From: an uncultured Pseudomonadota bacterium
Lineage (GTDB): Bacteria > Pseudomonadota > Gammaproteobacteria > Methylococcales > Methylomonadaceae
NCBI GenBank assembly: GCA_903848935.1
Contig: CAINHO010000026.1
Location: 102,752-166,751, forward strand
Direction of reading: 5' to 3'
DNA length: 64,000 bases
The notes under the pieces are model-generated. The model saw only the letters and a list, made by a program, of their open reading frames with translations, ran no database searches and had not been told where the DNA came from. Of this stretch, positions 39,235 to 49,043 are shown piece by piece. Made by a program: the position numbers and the translations under genes. Numbering within the stretch: position 1 is the stretch's first letter; each line of letters starts with the position of its first letter.

Positions 39235-39981
39235 TTATACTGCGGTGGCTGCTTCTTCGACAAATTCGTCATCAGATTTAGCTGAAAAACCTAAAACCGC
39301 TGTTTTTGCTTCCGTCACTGCCGCAGCAGCACTTTCACAATACAATTTAATGGCACGAATTGAATCGTCATTACCAGGAATGATGTAATCAATATTGTCA
39401 GGTGAATTGTTTGAATCGACAATGCCCACAACAGGAATGCCTAATTTAATCGCTTCCGCAATCGCATTTTTTTCGTAGCCAACGTCCAAGACAAAAATGA
39501 CATCTGGCACGCCTTTCATGTCTTTAATGCCGCCTAAGCTGCGTTCTAATTTTTCTAATTCGCGTTCCATACCTAACGCTTCTTTTTTGCCGAAACGTTG
39601 GTGCATTGAACCATCAGCTTTCATCGCTTCAAGTTCTTTCAAACGTGAAATAGATTTTTTAATGGTTTTGAAGTTCGTCAACATACCGCCTAACCAACGG
39701 TGATTAACGTAAGGCATACCGCATAATGCTGCTTGTTCTGCGACCACTTTACGCGCCGCTTTTTTGGTACCAACAAATAAAACGGTACCTTTGTTTGCTG
39801 ACATTTGACCTAAATAGTTCATTGCGTCATTGAACAAGGGAAGCGTTTTATCCAAATTGATAATATGGATTTTGCTTCGCGCGCCGAACAAATAGTTCGC
39901 CATTTTTGGATTCCAATAACGGGTTTGATGTCCAAAATGTACACCCGCTTCAAGCATTTCACGCATGGTTACTGCTGCCAT
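39235..39981 (-). CDS. rpsB: Ribosomal protein S2
   Basis: 248 residues. The start [20 protein letters not shown] and the later [16 protein letters not shown], then [11 protein letters not shown], are diagnostic. SD AGGAG is well placed. It is divergent from map, with 235 bases of shared upstream DNA that should hold both promoters. Confidence 0.98.
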   Translation of the reverse strand: MAAVTMREMLEAGVHFGHQTRYWNPKMANYLFGARSKIHIINLDKTLPLFNDAMNYLGQMSANKGTVLFVGTKKAARKVVAEQAALCGMPYVNHRWLGGMLTNFKTIKKSISRLKELEAMKADGSMHQRFGKKEALGMERELEKLERSLGGIKDMKGVPDVIFVLDVGYEKNAIAEAIKLGIPVVGIVDSNNSPDNIDYIIPGNDDSIRAIKLYCESAAAAVTEAKTAVLGFSAKSDDEFVEEAATAV

Positions 39982-40216
39982 TTTTTTCTCCTAAGAATTT
40001 TGGAACTGGCTGTCCCATTGGGTTACGCCACCGTTTATCCCGTTTAAAAAACCTGTGAATTTACACAAAGCACCCTTTTAAGCGTGACGATAAACGTGAG
40101 GATTGTTACTAAAATGAACGCGAATTTATAACATGATTCGCTTTTTACAACAAGGTGGCTCTGTTAGAATCATTCTTTGTTGTGAATCTAGCTCCCTAAT
40201 CCCTTATTTGGAAATC

Positions 40217-40987
40217 ATGAGTATTATCATTAAAACCGAAGTTGAAATCGAAAAAATGCGAATTGTCGGTCGTCTTGCTGCCGATGTTTTAGATATGATT
40301 GCGCCGCACGTTGTCGTCGGTGTCACCACGAATCAACTGAATGACATTTGTCATAACTATATCGTCGATGTTCAGCAAGCGATTCCTTCTCCGCTGGATT
40401 ATCGCGGCTTTCCAAAATCAATTTGCACCTCGGTGAATCACCAAGTGTGTCACGGGATTCCGAGCGAGAAAAAACTCAAATCAGGCGACATCGTCAACAT
40501 CGATATTACCGTTTTAAAAGACGGTTTTCACGGCGACACTAGCATGATGTTTTTAGTGGGCAACGTCTCGCCGCACGCACAACGTTTGTGCAAAATCACC
40601 CACGAAGCGTTATTTTTAGGCATTGATCAAATTAAAGCGGGCGCAACGCTCGGCGACATTGGTCATGCGATTCAAAAACACGCTGAAGGTAATCGTTATT
40701 CCGTCGTGCGTGATTTTTGCGGGCATGGCATTGGACGCAATTTTCACGAAGAACCACAAGTGCTACATTACGGCAAAGCGGGTGAAGGTTTAGTGCTTGA
40801 AGCAGGCATGATTCTCACCGTCGAACCGATGATTAACCAAGGCAAATATCAGACAAAATCGCTTGGTGATGGCTGGACAGAAGTCACCAAAGATCACAGT
40901 TTATCGGCACAATATGAACACACAATTTTAGTCACCGAAACCAGTTACGAAATTCTCACGCTCCGCGCTGAAGAACGTGCTTACTGA
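40217..40987 (+). CDS. map: Methionine aminopeptidase, type I
   Basis: 256 residues from ATG 40217; the upstream in-frame ATG at 40133 adds a non-family extension. Metal ligands lie in NIDITVLKDGFHGDTS, the GHGIGRNFHEEP histidine segment and VEPMINQG; the final Glu is in SAQYEHTILV. It removes the initiator Met. The arrangement rpsB divergent from map, followed by glnD, is the usual gammaproteobacterial one, except that a small regulator gene is inserted before glnD. Confidence 0.96.
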   Translation: MSIIIKTEVEIEKMRIVGRLAADVLDMIAPHVVVGVTTNQLNDICHNYIVDVQQAIPSPLDYRGFPKSICTSVNHQVCHGIPSEKKLKSGDIVNIDITVLKDGFHGDTSMMFLVGNVSPHAQRLCKITHEALFLGIDQIKAGATLGDIGHAIQKHAEGNRYSVVRDFCGHGIGRNFHEEPQVLHYGKAGEGLVLEAGMILTVEPMINQGKYQTKSLGDGWTEVTKDHSLSAQYEHTILVTETSYEILTLRAEERAY

Positions 40988-41010
40988 AATAGGCAAGGAC
41001 AGAGGAATTT

Positions 41011-41397
41011 ATGAAAATTTGCGAGAAGTTTCGAATTATGCGGCACTTAAAATCATTTTCACAGGAAGAGATGGCAGAAAAATTAGGTTTATCTGTTGAT
41101 AGCTATGCAAACATCGAACGTGGTAAAACGGACAAAATTATGTCAAAAAGACTTAAACAAATTTCTGAAACATTCGAAATGGAATTTTTTGATTTAGGTG
41201 ATCGTCGTAACGTTATTTGTTTTTCGGGTAACGAAAATCAAAACATTGTCAGCAACGTTTCGCATAACTTAAAAAATGTCCCATCTGAATTAAAAACTGA
41301 ACTCGAAAAAGCCCAGTTGATTATTGAAGCAAAAAATGTGGAAATTGCTTATCTCAAAGAAATTATTGAATTGATGAAACTCGCACAGGCAAATTAA
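41011..41397 (+). CDS. XRE-family regulator with C-terminal coiled coil
   Basis: 128 residues. N-terminal HTH_3 (KSFSQEEMAEKLGLSVDSYANIERG) and a C-terminal helix (AKNVEIAYLKEIIELMK) very like the end of the regulator at 27530. It sits 23 bases after map and five before glnD, so all three are probably one transcript. SD AGAGGAA is present. Its target is unknown; an effect on glnD expression would link it to nitrogen control. No palindrome was seen in the short upstream gap. Confidence 0.87.
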   Translation: MKICEKFRIMRHLKSFSQEEMAEKLGLSVDSYANIERGKTDKIMSKRLKQISETFEMEFFDLGDRRNVICFSGNENQNIVSNVSHNLKNVPSELKTELEKAQLIIEAKNVEIAYLKEIIELMKLAQAN

Positions 41398-41402
41398 ACG
41401 CA

Positions 41403-44033
41403 ATGACTACGCCATTTGATGCCACATTATTTGAATCCGCCAACGTTTTAGCGACATTTAAAAGCCTGCTAAAAACCAAAGAAATCGAATTACGCGAAAA
41501 ATTTAATCCGAAACTATCGGTTTCAAAATTGCTGCGCGAAAAATCAGATTTTATTGATGCTGTTTTGAGCGTTTGTTGGCAACATTTTTTTGGCAATCAA
41601 GCGAAAGATATAGCGTTATGTGCGGTCGGTGGTTATGGGCGGCAGGAAATGTTTCCTTATTCGGATATTGATATTTTGGTTATTTTGCCAGTTGACGACA
41701 TTACCGATTATCAAGAAAGTTTGGGCGCATTTTTTACTTTTCTGTGGGACATCGGTTTGAAACTCGGTTATAGCGTGCGAAGTATTCCGCAATGTATTGA
41801 AGTTGCGACGAATGACCAAACGATTATGACCAGTTTGCTAGAAATTCGGTTGATTAGCGGTAGTGCGCGATTACTTAAAACGTTAAAACTAGAAACTGCG
41901 CCCGACAAAATTTGGTCATCGAATCAATTTTTTGCCGCCAAAATGGCAGAGCAACAAGCACGTTACACAAAATTTCATGACACCGCTTACAACTTAGAAC
42001 CCAATGTCAAAGAAGGCCCTGGCGGATTGCGCGACAGACAAGTGATTGCGTGGGTTTTTAAACGTCATTACAACGTCGCGACGTTGAAAGAATTGATTAA
42101 ATACGGCTTTTTGCCCGAAGAAGAATACGCCGAATTAGTTGCATTATTAAGCGTACTTTGGCGCATTCGTTACGCGCTACATTTGCTCACCAATCGCGCC
42201 GAAGACCGCTTAGTATTTGATTATCAACGTGACCTTGCGGCGCAATTCGGTTTTAGCAACGACGCGCAAGAATACAATCAAGATGTTGAGCAATTTATGC
42301 AGTTTTATTTCAAAACCGTTTTGGGTTTAGAACGATTGAATGAAATGTTGTTGCAACTTTTTAACGAACGTTTTGTGCCGCGTGAACATAACGAAGTGCG
42401 GCGATTAAATGTACATTTTGAAGTGATTAACGGTTATTTGGAAACGATAGACGCGCAGGTTTTTGAGCGGCATCCTTTGGCGTTATTAGAATTATTTTTG
42501 ATTCTCGAACAACATGAAGAAATCAAAGGCGTTCGCGCCACAACGATACGGTTAATTCGAAAAAGTTTGCATTTAATTGACGCGGATTTTCGGACGAATA
42601 AAGCCGCAAATCGTTTGTTTATCGAAGCCTTGCGCCAACCGCACGGCATTACCAATCAACTACGGCGAATGAATCGTTACGGCGTTTTGGCGGCGTATAT
42701 TCCGTGTTTTGCGAATATCGTGGCGCGGATGCAATACGATTTATTCCACATTTACACCGTCGATGAACATACGCTGTTTGTGGTGCGTAATTTGCGCCGT
42801 TTTACCATCGAAAAACACAACCAAGAATTTCCGTTTTGTAATGCTATTTTTCAGCTGATTGCAAAGCCCGAAGTATTGTATTTAGCGGCATTATTTCATG
42901 ATATTGCCAAAGGTCAGCACGGTGATCATTCGGTTTTAGGCGAAAGCATTGCGCGAGAATTTTGTTTGCAGCACGACCTGTCGAAACATGACAGTAATCT
43001 CGTCGCGTGGTTAGTGCGAAATCATTTGGTTATGTCTGTGACCGCGCAACGTAAGGATATTAGCGACCCTGACGTAATTCTCAAATTTGCCCAAATCGTC
43101 GGCAGCACCGAATATTTGAATTATTTGTATTTGCTAACCGTCGCGGATATTCGCGCCACCAATCCCGAGCTTTGGAATTCGTGGAAAGATGCGTTGCTCA
43201 AAGAGCTTTATTCCGAAACCTACACCGTGATTCGCACAGGCTTGCAAAATCCTGCGGCATTAACTGATAGATTATTGGAAAATAAACAAGAGGCGAAAGC
43301 TGAATTGCTCAAATTAGGCATGATTGAAACGGCGATTGAAGGTGCGTGGCAACACGTCAGTGATGATTATTTTTTGCGTTATTCAGCGGATGAAATTGCG
43401 TGGCATACGATAGCAATTGCCGCGTCGAGCGAACAAGATTTACCGTTAGTTTTATTGCGTCCACAAACGCAACGTGGCAGTGCAGAAGTGTTTGTTTACA
43501 CCAAAAATGAAGGTGCGATTTTTTCACTCAGCACCGAGACGCTTGACCAATTGGGGCTGACAATTTTAGATGCACGAATTATTACCACGTTGGATCATTA
43601 CGTTTTGAACAGTTTTTTGGTGTTGGAACAGTCGGGCGAACCGATTGAGGATTTATTTCAAGAAGTACATATTTGCACCGTGTTACGACAAAATCTATTG
43701 CAAAACAAAGTCAAGAAAACCAAAAACATTCATCGCCAATCGCGCCAAGCGAAACATTTCCCGATTCCCACACACATCGAATTTCACACCGATTCGTTAA
43801 ATCGTTACACGCTCATCGAATTGATTACCACGGATCACGCGGGATTGTTGTCAAAAATTGGACAGGCGTTTGTGCAACAAGATATTCATTTGCATAGCGC
43901 GAAAATTAGCACGATTGGCAGTCGTGTTGAAGATATGTTTTACATCACCAACGCGGAACAGCAACCGATTACAGATTCGCAAAAATTGGACGAAATCCAG
44001 TTGGCGATGTTGAAACAATTGGCGACAGTTTAA
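41403..44033 (+). CDS. glnD: P-II uridylyltransferase/uridylyl-removing enzyme
   Basis: 876 residues (E. coli 890). Nucleotidyltransferase domain with GGYGRQEMFPYSDIDIL, GlnD linker (LEPNVKEGPGGLRD), HD hydrolase domain with LFHDIAKGQHGDHS, and two C-terminal ACT domains (near 700 and 800) that sense glutamine. It adds UMP to Tyr51 of the GlnK encoded at 20032 when glutamine is low and removes it when glutamine is high. The stop overlaps the convergent plsY stop by four bases. Confidence 0.96.
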   Translation: MTTPFDATLFESANVLATFKSLLKTKEIELREKFNPKLSVSKLLREKSDFIDAVLSVCWQHFFGNQAKDIALCAVGGYGRQEMFPYSDIDILVILPVDDITDYQESLGAFFTFLWDIGLKLGYSVRSIPQCIEVATNDQTIMTSLLEIRLISGSARLLKTLKLETAPDKIWSSNQFFAAKMAEQQARYTKFHDTAYNLEPNVKEGPGGLRDRQVIAWVFKRHYNVATLKELIKYGFLPEEEYAELVALLSVLWRIRYALHLLTNRAEDRLVFDYQRDLAAQFGFSNDAQEYNQDVEQFMQFYFKTVLGLERLNEMLLQLFNERFVPREHNEVRRLNVHFEVINGYLETIDAQVFERHPLALLELFLILEQHEEIKGVRATTIRLIRKSLHLIDADFRTNKAANRLFIEALRQPHGITNQLRRMNRYGVLAAYIPCFANIVARMQYDLFHIYTVDEHTLFVVRNLRRFTIEKHNQEFPFCNAIFQLIAKPEVLYLAALFHDIAKGQHGDHSVLGESIAREFCLQHDLSKHDSNLVAWLVRNHLVMSVTAQRKDISDPDVILKFAQIVGSTEYLNYLYLLTVADIRATNPELWNSWKDALLKELYSETYTVIRTGLQNPAALTDRLLENKQEAKAELLKLGMIETAIEGAWQHVSDDYFLRYSADEIAWHTIAIAASSEQDLPLVLLRPQTQRGSAEVFVYTKNEGAIFSLSTETLDQLGLTILDARIITTLDHYVLNSFLVLEQSGEPIEDLFQEVHICTVLRQNLLQNKVKKTKNIHRQSRQAKHFPIPTHIEFHTDSLNRYTLIELITTDHAGLLSKIGQAFVQQDIHLHSAKISTIGSRVEDMFYITNAEQQPITDSQKLDEIQLAMLKQLATV

Positions 44034-44602
44034 CGTTCTTCTTTATTGAGCAAACGGCGGATATTGCTTTCATGCCGCCACAATAAAAATCCCGTCATAA
44101 TTAACACTGCGCCAGTCAAAATGGGGTCGTCGGTCAAAAACCACGCATAAATGGGTGCGAGGATTGAAGCGGTTAACGCGGCAAGTGATGAGATTTTACT
44201 AAGTTTGTAAATGGCAAACCATGTTAATCCAAACGCCCCGCCGACAAAGAAATCAAAACCAATTAAAACACCCGCTGAAGTCGCAACGCCTTTGCCACCT
44301 TTGAAACCAAAAAATACGGGATATAAATGCCCCAAAAACGCCGCTAATCCGACAATTGCCCATAAAATGGACGGTGCGCTAATAAATTTAGCCATTAAGA
44401 CCGGTATAAGCCCTTTCAAAAAATCACCAAAAAATGTAATGGCGGCGGCTTTTTTACCACCAATTCGCATAACATTCGTCGCACCAGGATTTCCCGAACC
44501 TTGTTCGCGGGGATCAGGCAATCCCATTAACCGACAAACAATAATCGCACTAGATACTGAACCCAATAAATATGCGAATAAAATAAGAAAACTTAAAATC
44601 AT
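44030..44602 (-). CDS. plsY: Glycerol-3-phosphate acyltransferase PlsY
   Basis: 190 residues with five membrane helices and the three family motifs: GSVSSA near residue 16, SGNPGATNVMRIGGKKAA, and GFKGGKGVATSAG. It makes lysophosphatidate from acyl-phosphate. It is divergent from folB, a common gammaproteobacterial arrangement. Confidence 0.95.
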   Translation of the reverse strand: MILSFLILFAYLLGSVSSAIIVCRLMGLPDPREQGSGNPGATNVMRIGGKKAAAITFFGDFLKGLIPVLMAKFISAPSILWAIVGLAAFLGHLYPVFFGFKGGKGVATSAGVLIGFDFFVGGAFGLTWFAIYKLSKISSLAALTASILAPIYAWFLTDDPILTGAVLIMTGFLLWRHESNIRRLLNKEER

Positions 44603-44703
44603 TTTGCACCTGTTAAAATTCGTGAAAACTTGTGAGTTACTGACTTTGCAGCAATACTTACATTATTTTTAAACCCAATATCATAATCGGAAAATCAGCA
44701 AAC

Positions 44704-45060
44704 ATGACAGACATCATTTTTTTACGCGACCTAAAAATCGATACCTTAATCGGCATTTTCGATTGGGAACGCGAAGCCAAACAAACACTTATTTTTGATA
44801 TAGAGATGGCGTTTGATTGCCAACCTGCTGGTGAGTCTGACGACATTTCAGATGCACTAAATTACAAAGCCGTTTTTGATCGAGTGACCGAGTTTGTCGA
44901 ACAAAGTGAATTCTTTTTGATTGAAAAACTCGCCGCTGAAATGATTCGTTTGATTCAAACAGAATTTGGTGTGTCGTGGGTAAAATTAACCGTGAACAAA
45001 AAAGGGGCAGTCGGTGCAGATATTAACGTTGGCGTAATTATGGAACGTGGGATTCGCTAA
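44704..45060 (+). CDS. folB: Dihydroneopterin aldolase
   Basis: 118 residues. IFLRDLKIDTLIGIFDWERE at the N-terminus and YKAVFDRVTEFVE are typical, and the catalytic Lys is in VKLTVNKKGAV. It makes 6-hydroxymethyl-dihydropterin for folate. The stop overlaps the folK ATG by one base (TAATG). Confidence 0.94.
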   Translation: MTDIIFLRDLKIDTLIGIFDWEREAKQTLIFDIEMAFDCQPAGESDDISDALNYKAVFDRVTEFVEQSEFFLIEKLAAEMIRLIQTEFGVSWVKLTVNKKGAVGADINVGVIMERGIR

Positions 45061-45542
45061 TGGCGCAATGTTACGTCAGTGTCGGTAGTAATATCGACAA
45101 AACTAAAAATATCGAAGCAGGTTTGAATTCTTTGCGTGAAACTTTTGGTGCGTTAACCGTTTCGCCGATTTATGAAACGGCGGCAGTCGGTTTTGAGGGT
45201 GATAATTTTTACAATTTGGTCGTTGGTTTTAAAAGCGATTTATCAGCGCACGCAATTTTTCAAATTTTACGCGATTTGGAATTTACACACGGACGTTTGC
45301 CAAATAGTCAAAAGTTTTCACCACGTCGTTTGGATTTAGATTTATTGTTGTTTGGCGAGGAAGTTATTGATGACGGCATTCTGAAATTACCGCGTGCAGA
45401 CATTGAAAAATATGCTTTTGTGTTGCAACCGCTCGCTGATATTGCACCGAATTCCATTCATCCGGTTTTACAAAAGACCTACCAAAAAATGCTAGAATCG
45501 CTGCTTTCGCAATCGCCAGAACCAACATTAGGAACGTTATGA
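45060..45542 (+). CDS. folK: 2-Amino-4-hydroxy-6-hydroxymethyldihydropteridine pyrophosphokinase
   Basis: 160 residues (E. coli 159). [16 protein letters not shown], the [21 protein letters not shown] signature segment and the [15 protein letters not shown] region are intact. It pyrophosphorylates the FolB product. It is coupled to folB upstream and to odhB downstream by short overlaps; the second link is unusual. Confidence 0.95.
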   Translation: MAQCYVSVGSNIDKTKNIEAGLNSLRETFGALTVSPIYETAAVGFEGDNFYNLVVGFKSDLSAHAIFQILRDLEFTHGRLPNSQKFSPRRLDLDLLLFGEEVIDDGILKLPRADIEKYAFVLQPLADIAPNSIHPVLQKTYQKMLESLLSQSPEPTLGTL

Positions 45543-46747
45543 CTTTAAAAATTGTAGTGCCGCATCTTCCCGAATCTGTCAGCGACGCGACGCTCATTGC
45601 GTGGCATAAAAAAGTTGGCGATAACGTCATGAAAAACGACAGCCTTGTCGATTTAGAAACCGACAAAGTCACGTTAGAAGTTGTCGCACCAGAATCAGGA
45701 ATTTTGCGTGAAATCCTCAAAAGCGACGGCGCAATTGTTACGAGTGACGAAGTATTAGCGACGTTTGAAATCAAAAACATTCAACCCGAAACACCCAAAA
45801 TTTCAGATGACAACGATGATTTTGACAATCCGTTAACACCTTCCATTCGGCGTTTATTGCGTGAACACGATTTAGATGCGAGCAAAATTGTTGGCACAGG
45901 TAAAGATGGACGTTTGACCAAAACCGATGTGTTAGATGTTGTAAACAAACTGGCATTACAAGAAGCCGAAGTGATTGTGCCTGTTGTCGAATCAATCGTT
46001 TCCGAACCACTCAAAGAATTAGAACTCACCACGCCAGCCGTGAATTTACGCGCTGAACAACGTGTGCCGATGACACGATTACGCGCCAAAGTGGCGGAGC
46101 GATTATTACAAGCTCAACAAAATGCGGCGATGCTCACGACGTTCAACGAAGTGAATATGCAAAACGTGATGGATTTACGCAACCAATACAAAACTCGTTT
46201 TGAGCAAAAACATTCGGTGAAATTGGGTTTTATGTCGTTCTTCGTGAAAGCCTCGATTGAAGCATTAAAACGTTTTCCAGTTATCAATGCGTCGATTGAT
46301 GACAACGATATTATTTACCACGGTTATTACGATATTGGCATTGCGGTCAGCACCGAAAAAGGGCTGATTGTTCCTGTATTACGCGATGCAGACCAACTCG
46401 ATTTTGCGGGCATCGAACAAAGTATTGTCGAATTTGGCGAAAAAACACGTTCAGGTCGTTTAAGTTACGACGATTTAAAAGGCGGCACATTTACGATTAC
46501 CAATGGCGGTGTATTTGGTTCAATGTTATCAACGCCCATTTTGAATCCACCGCAATCGGCAATTTTGGGAATGCACGCGATTAAAGAACGTCCCGTTGTT
46601 GAAAATGGTCAGATTGTCATTCGCCCGATTATGTATTTAGCATTATCGTATGACCATCGCTTGGTGGATGGACGCGATGCTGTGCAGTTTTTAGTCACCA
46701 TTAAAGAATGTTTGGAATCCCCCGCGCATTTATTGTTAAACATTTAA
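45539..46747 (+). CDS. odhB: 2-Oxoglutarate dehydrogenase E2, dihydrolipoyl succinyltransferase
   Basis: 402 residues (E. coli SucB 405). Lipoyl domain with the lipoylated Lys in [11 protein letters not shown], a peripheral E1/E3-binding domain ([18 protein letters not shown]), and a catalytic domain ending in [12 protein letters not shown] with the active-site His and Asp. The catalytic domain matches succinyl- rather than acetyltransferases (NIFGS-type loop, [12 protein letters not shown]). The start overlaps folK by four bases. No sucA or lpd gene adjoins it, so the complex is encoded in several places. Confidence 0.93.
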   Translation: MTLKIVVPHLPESVSDATLIAWHKKVGDNVMKNDSLVDLETDKVTLEVVAPESGILREILKSDGAIVTSDEVLATFEIKNIQPETPKISDDNDDFDNPLTPSIRRLLREHDLDASKIVGTGKDGRLTKTDVLDVVNKLALQEAEVIVPVVESIVSEPLKELELTTPAVNLRAEQRVPMTRLRAKVAERLLQAQQNAAMLTTFNEVNMQNVMDLRNQYKTRFEQKHSVKLGFMSFFVKASIEALKRFPVINASIDDNDIIYHGYYDIGIAVSTEKGLIVPVLRDADQLDFAGIEQSIVEFGEKTRSGRLSYDDLKGGTFTITNGGVFGSMLSTPILNPPQSAILGMHAIKERPVVENGQIVIRPIMYLALSYDHRLVDGRDAVQFLVTIKECLESPAHLLLNI

Positions 46748-46760
46748 AAAAGGAAAAATC

Positions 46761-47777
46761 ATGTCTCAAATTCAAGGCTGGGCAGCGCATAGTCCAAAAG
46801 AAGAACTTAAACTTATTTCAGTTGAAGCGGGTGAATTAGGCGCAGAAGACGTTGAAATCGACATCGAACATTGCGGCATTTGTCATTCTGATTTATCGAT
46901 GATTAACAATGATTGGGGATTTACAACGTATCCAATTATTCCCGGTCATGAAGCGATTGGACGTATTAGCGCAATCGGCAAAGATGTGAAAGGTTTAAAA
47001 ATTGGTCAACGTGTTGGCGTGGGTTGGAATTCAGGAAGTTGTATGCACTGCACCGAATGTGTGTCAGGACAACATAATCTTTGTTCACAAGCTCTGCCAA
47101 CAATTGCCGGCGGACATTTCGGTGGTTTTGCAAACAAAATGCGAGCGCATTGGGTTTGGGTTTTACCGCTTCCTGAAAATCTGGACGCAAGTTCGGCAGG
47201 GCCGTTGCTTTGCGGTGGAATTACCGTTTTTGCACCTTTTTTGAATTTCGATATTAAACCAACGCATCATGTTGGTGTGGTTGGGATTGGTGGTTTAGGA
47301 CATTTAGCTTTGAAATTTGCCAACGCATGGGGATGTGAAGTAACGGCTTTCACCACGTCAGAATCGAAAATCGACGAAGCAAAACGTTTCGGCGCACACA
47401 ACGTCATTACCAGTTACGATACCGATTCAGTTTTAAAAGCCGCAAATTCGCTAGATTTGTTACTGGTTACAGTCAATCAACCGTTAGATTGGGCAACATT
47501 GCTAAAAACGTTAAAACCAAAAGGCAGAATGCACGTTGTCGGTGCGGTACTTGAGCCGATGCCGATTTCAGCAGTGGATTTAATTTTCGGGCAAAAAAGT
47601 GTTTCAGGCTCGCCAACAGGTTCACCTGCAGCGATGGCGACAATGCTGGAATTTGCGGCGCGTCACAACATTGCACCACAAGTTGAACATTTTCCGATGA
47701 GTCGGGTTAATGATGCGTTAGCGCATTTACTGTCGGGTAAAGCCCGTTACCGTATTGTGTTAGATGCAGATTTTTAG
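46761..47777 (+). CDS. Zinc-dependent NAD(P) alcohol dehydrogenase, YahK/CAD type
   Basis: 338 residues. Catalytic zinc ligands: Cys in CGICHSDLSMI, His in PGHEAIGR and the later Cys in GPLLCGG. The structural zinc site has four Cys in CMHCTECVSGQHNLC. The cofactor fold has GIGGLGHLALKFA. The family reduces aldehydes, mostly aromatic or medium-chain, with NADPH; the substrate here is unknown. SD AAAAGGA precedes. It follows odhB by 13 bases. Confidence 0.9.
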   Translation: MSQIQGWAAHSPKEELKLISVEAGELGAEDVEIDIEHCGICHSDLSMINNDWGFTTYPIIPGHEAIGRISAIGKDVKGLKIGQRVGVGWNSGSCMHCTECVSGQHNLCSQALPTIAGGHFGGFANKMRAHWVWVLPLPENLDASSAGPLLCGGITVFAPFLNFDIKPTHHVGVVGIGGLGHLALKFANAWGCEVTAFTTSESKIDEAKRFGAHNVITSYDTDSVLKAANSLDLLLVTVNQPLDWATLLKTLKPKGRMHVVGAVLEPMPISAVDLIFGQKSVSGSPTGSPAAMATMLEFAARHNIAPQVEHFPMSRVNDALAHLLSGKARYRIVLDADF

Positions 47778-47852
47778 TTTTATTTGTTGACGATTTTTAT
47801 TCATAACAGTAAGTTAAACCCTTTTAATCACCTAATTACTCAAGAGTTTTTG

Positions 47853-49037
47853 ATGAACGAATTTTCTAGAATTAGCCGCTTACCGCCTTACGTTTTCAAC
47901 ATTGTCAATGACTTAAAAGCCAAAGCACGCGCTGCTGGCGAAGATATTATTGATTTTGGAATGGGAAACCCAGACCAACCCACACCACAACATATTGTCG
48001 ATAAGTTAATCGAAGCTGTGCAACGTCCCGACACGCACCGTTATTCGGTTTCTCGCGGTGTGCCACGTTTACGAAAAGCCATTTGTAACTGGTATAAAAC
48101 CCGTTTCGATGTGGATTTAGATTTCGATACAGAAGCAATAGTGACCATTGGTTCAAAAGAAGGGTTAGCACATTTAGCACTCGCAACTTTAGGCCCTGGT
48201 GATGTGGTACTTGTGCCAAATCCTGCATATCCGATTCATCCTTACGGCGTGGTGATTGCTGGCGCAGATGTGCGTCATGTGCCACTTGTAGCAGGTGGTA
48301 ATTTCTTTGAAGAATTAAACAACGCGATTATTAACTGTCTTCCAAAACCCAAAATGTTGATTCTAAATTTCCCTGGTAATCCAACCAGCGAATGCGTGGA
48401 ATTAGATTTCTTCGAAAAAATTATTGCTGTTGCGAAAGAACATAAAATTTGGGTTGTTCAAGACATCGCTTACGCCGATATTGTGTTTGATGGCTATAAA
48501 GCACCGTCGATTTTGCAAGTTGAAGGTGCGAAAGATATTGCCGTTGAATTTTTCTCTTTGTCAAAAAGTTACAATATGCCAGGTTGGCGCGTAGGTTTTA
48601 TGTGCGGTAACAAAGAACTTGTTGCAGCATTATCACGCATCAAATCCTATTTGGATTACGGTACATTTGCGCCAATTCAAATTGCGGCAATTGCGGCATT
48701 AGAAGGCCCGCAAGAATGTGTTGCTGAAATTGCTGAAATGTATCAAAAACGTCGTGACGTATTGTGCGAAGGTTTAAATGCGTTTGGTTGGGCAGTCGAA
48801 AAACCAAAAGCGACCATGTTCGTTTGGGCAAAAATCCCTGAAGCTTACGCAGGAATGGGGTCGCTCGAATTCTGTAAAAAATTATTATTAGAAGCGAAAG
48901 TCGCGGTTGCGCCAGGTATTGGTTTCGGGCAATACGGTGACGATCATGTGCGTTTTGGTTTAATCGAAAATGAAAATCGCACACGCCAAGCCATTCGCGG
49001 CATCAAGGCGATGTTTAAAAAAGACGGCGTAATTTAA
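47853..49037 (+). CDS. alaC: Class I aminotransferase, AlaC-type (alanine-forming)
   Basis: 394 residues from ATG 47853 (SD AAGAG); an in-frame ATG at 47784 is rejected as non-family. Conserved stretches are [32 protein letters not shown] and the PLP Lys motif [15 protein letters not shown]. It transfers the amino group from glutamate to pyruvate. It lies seven bases before hom, the usual alaC-hom pairing. Confidence 0.92.
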   Translation: MNEFSRISRLPPYVFNIVNDLKAKARAAGEDIIDFGMGNPDQPTPQHIVDKLIEAVQRPDTHRYSVSRGVPRLRKAICNWYKTRFDVDLDFDTEAIVTIGSKEGLAHLALATLGPGDVVLVPNPAYPIHPYGVVIAGADVRHVPLVAGGNFFEELNNAIINCLPKPKMLILNFPGNPTSECVELDFFEKIIAVAKEHKIWVVQDIAYADIVFDGYKAPSILQVEGAKDIAVEFFSLSKSYNMPGWRVGFMCGNKELVAALSRIKSYLDYGTFAPIQIAAIAALEGPQECVAEIAEMYQKRRDVLCEGLNAFGWAVEKPKATMFVWAKIPEAYAGMGSLEFCKKLLLEAKVAVAPGIGFGQYGDDHVRFGLIENENRTRQAIRGIKAMFKKDGVI

Positions 49038-49043
49038 GGAAGA

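Noticed and set aside
45539..46747. Pyruvate dehydrogenase E2 instead of odhB
   Set aside because: A single lipoyl domain and a catalytic domain of the succinyltransferase form favour OdhB.
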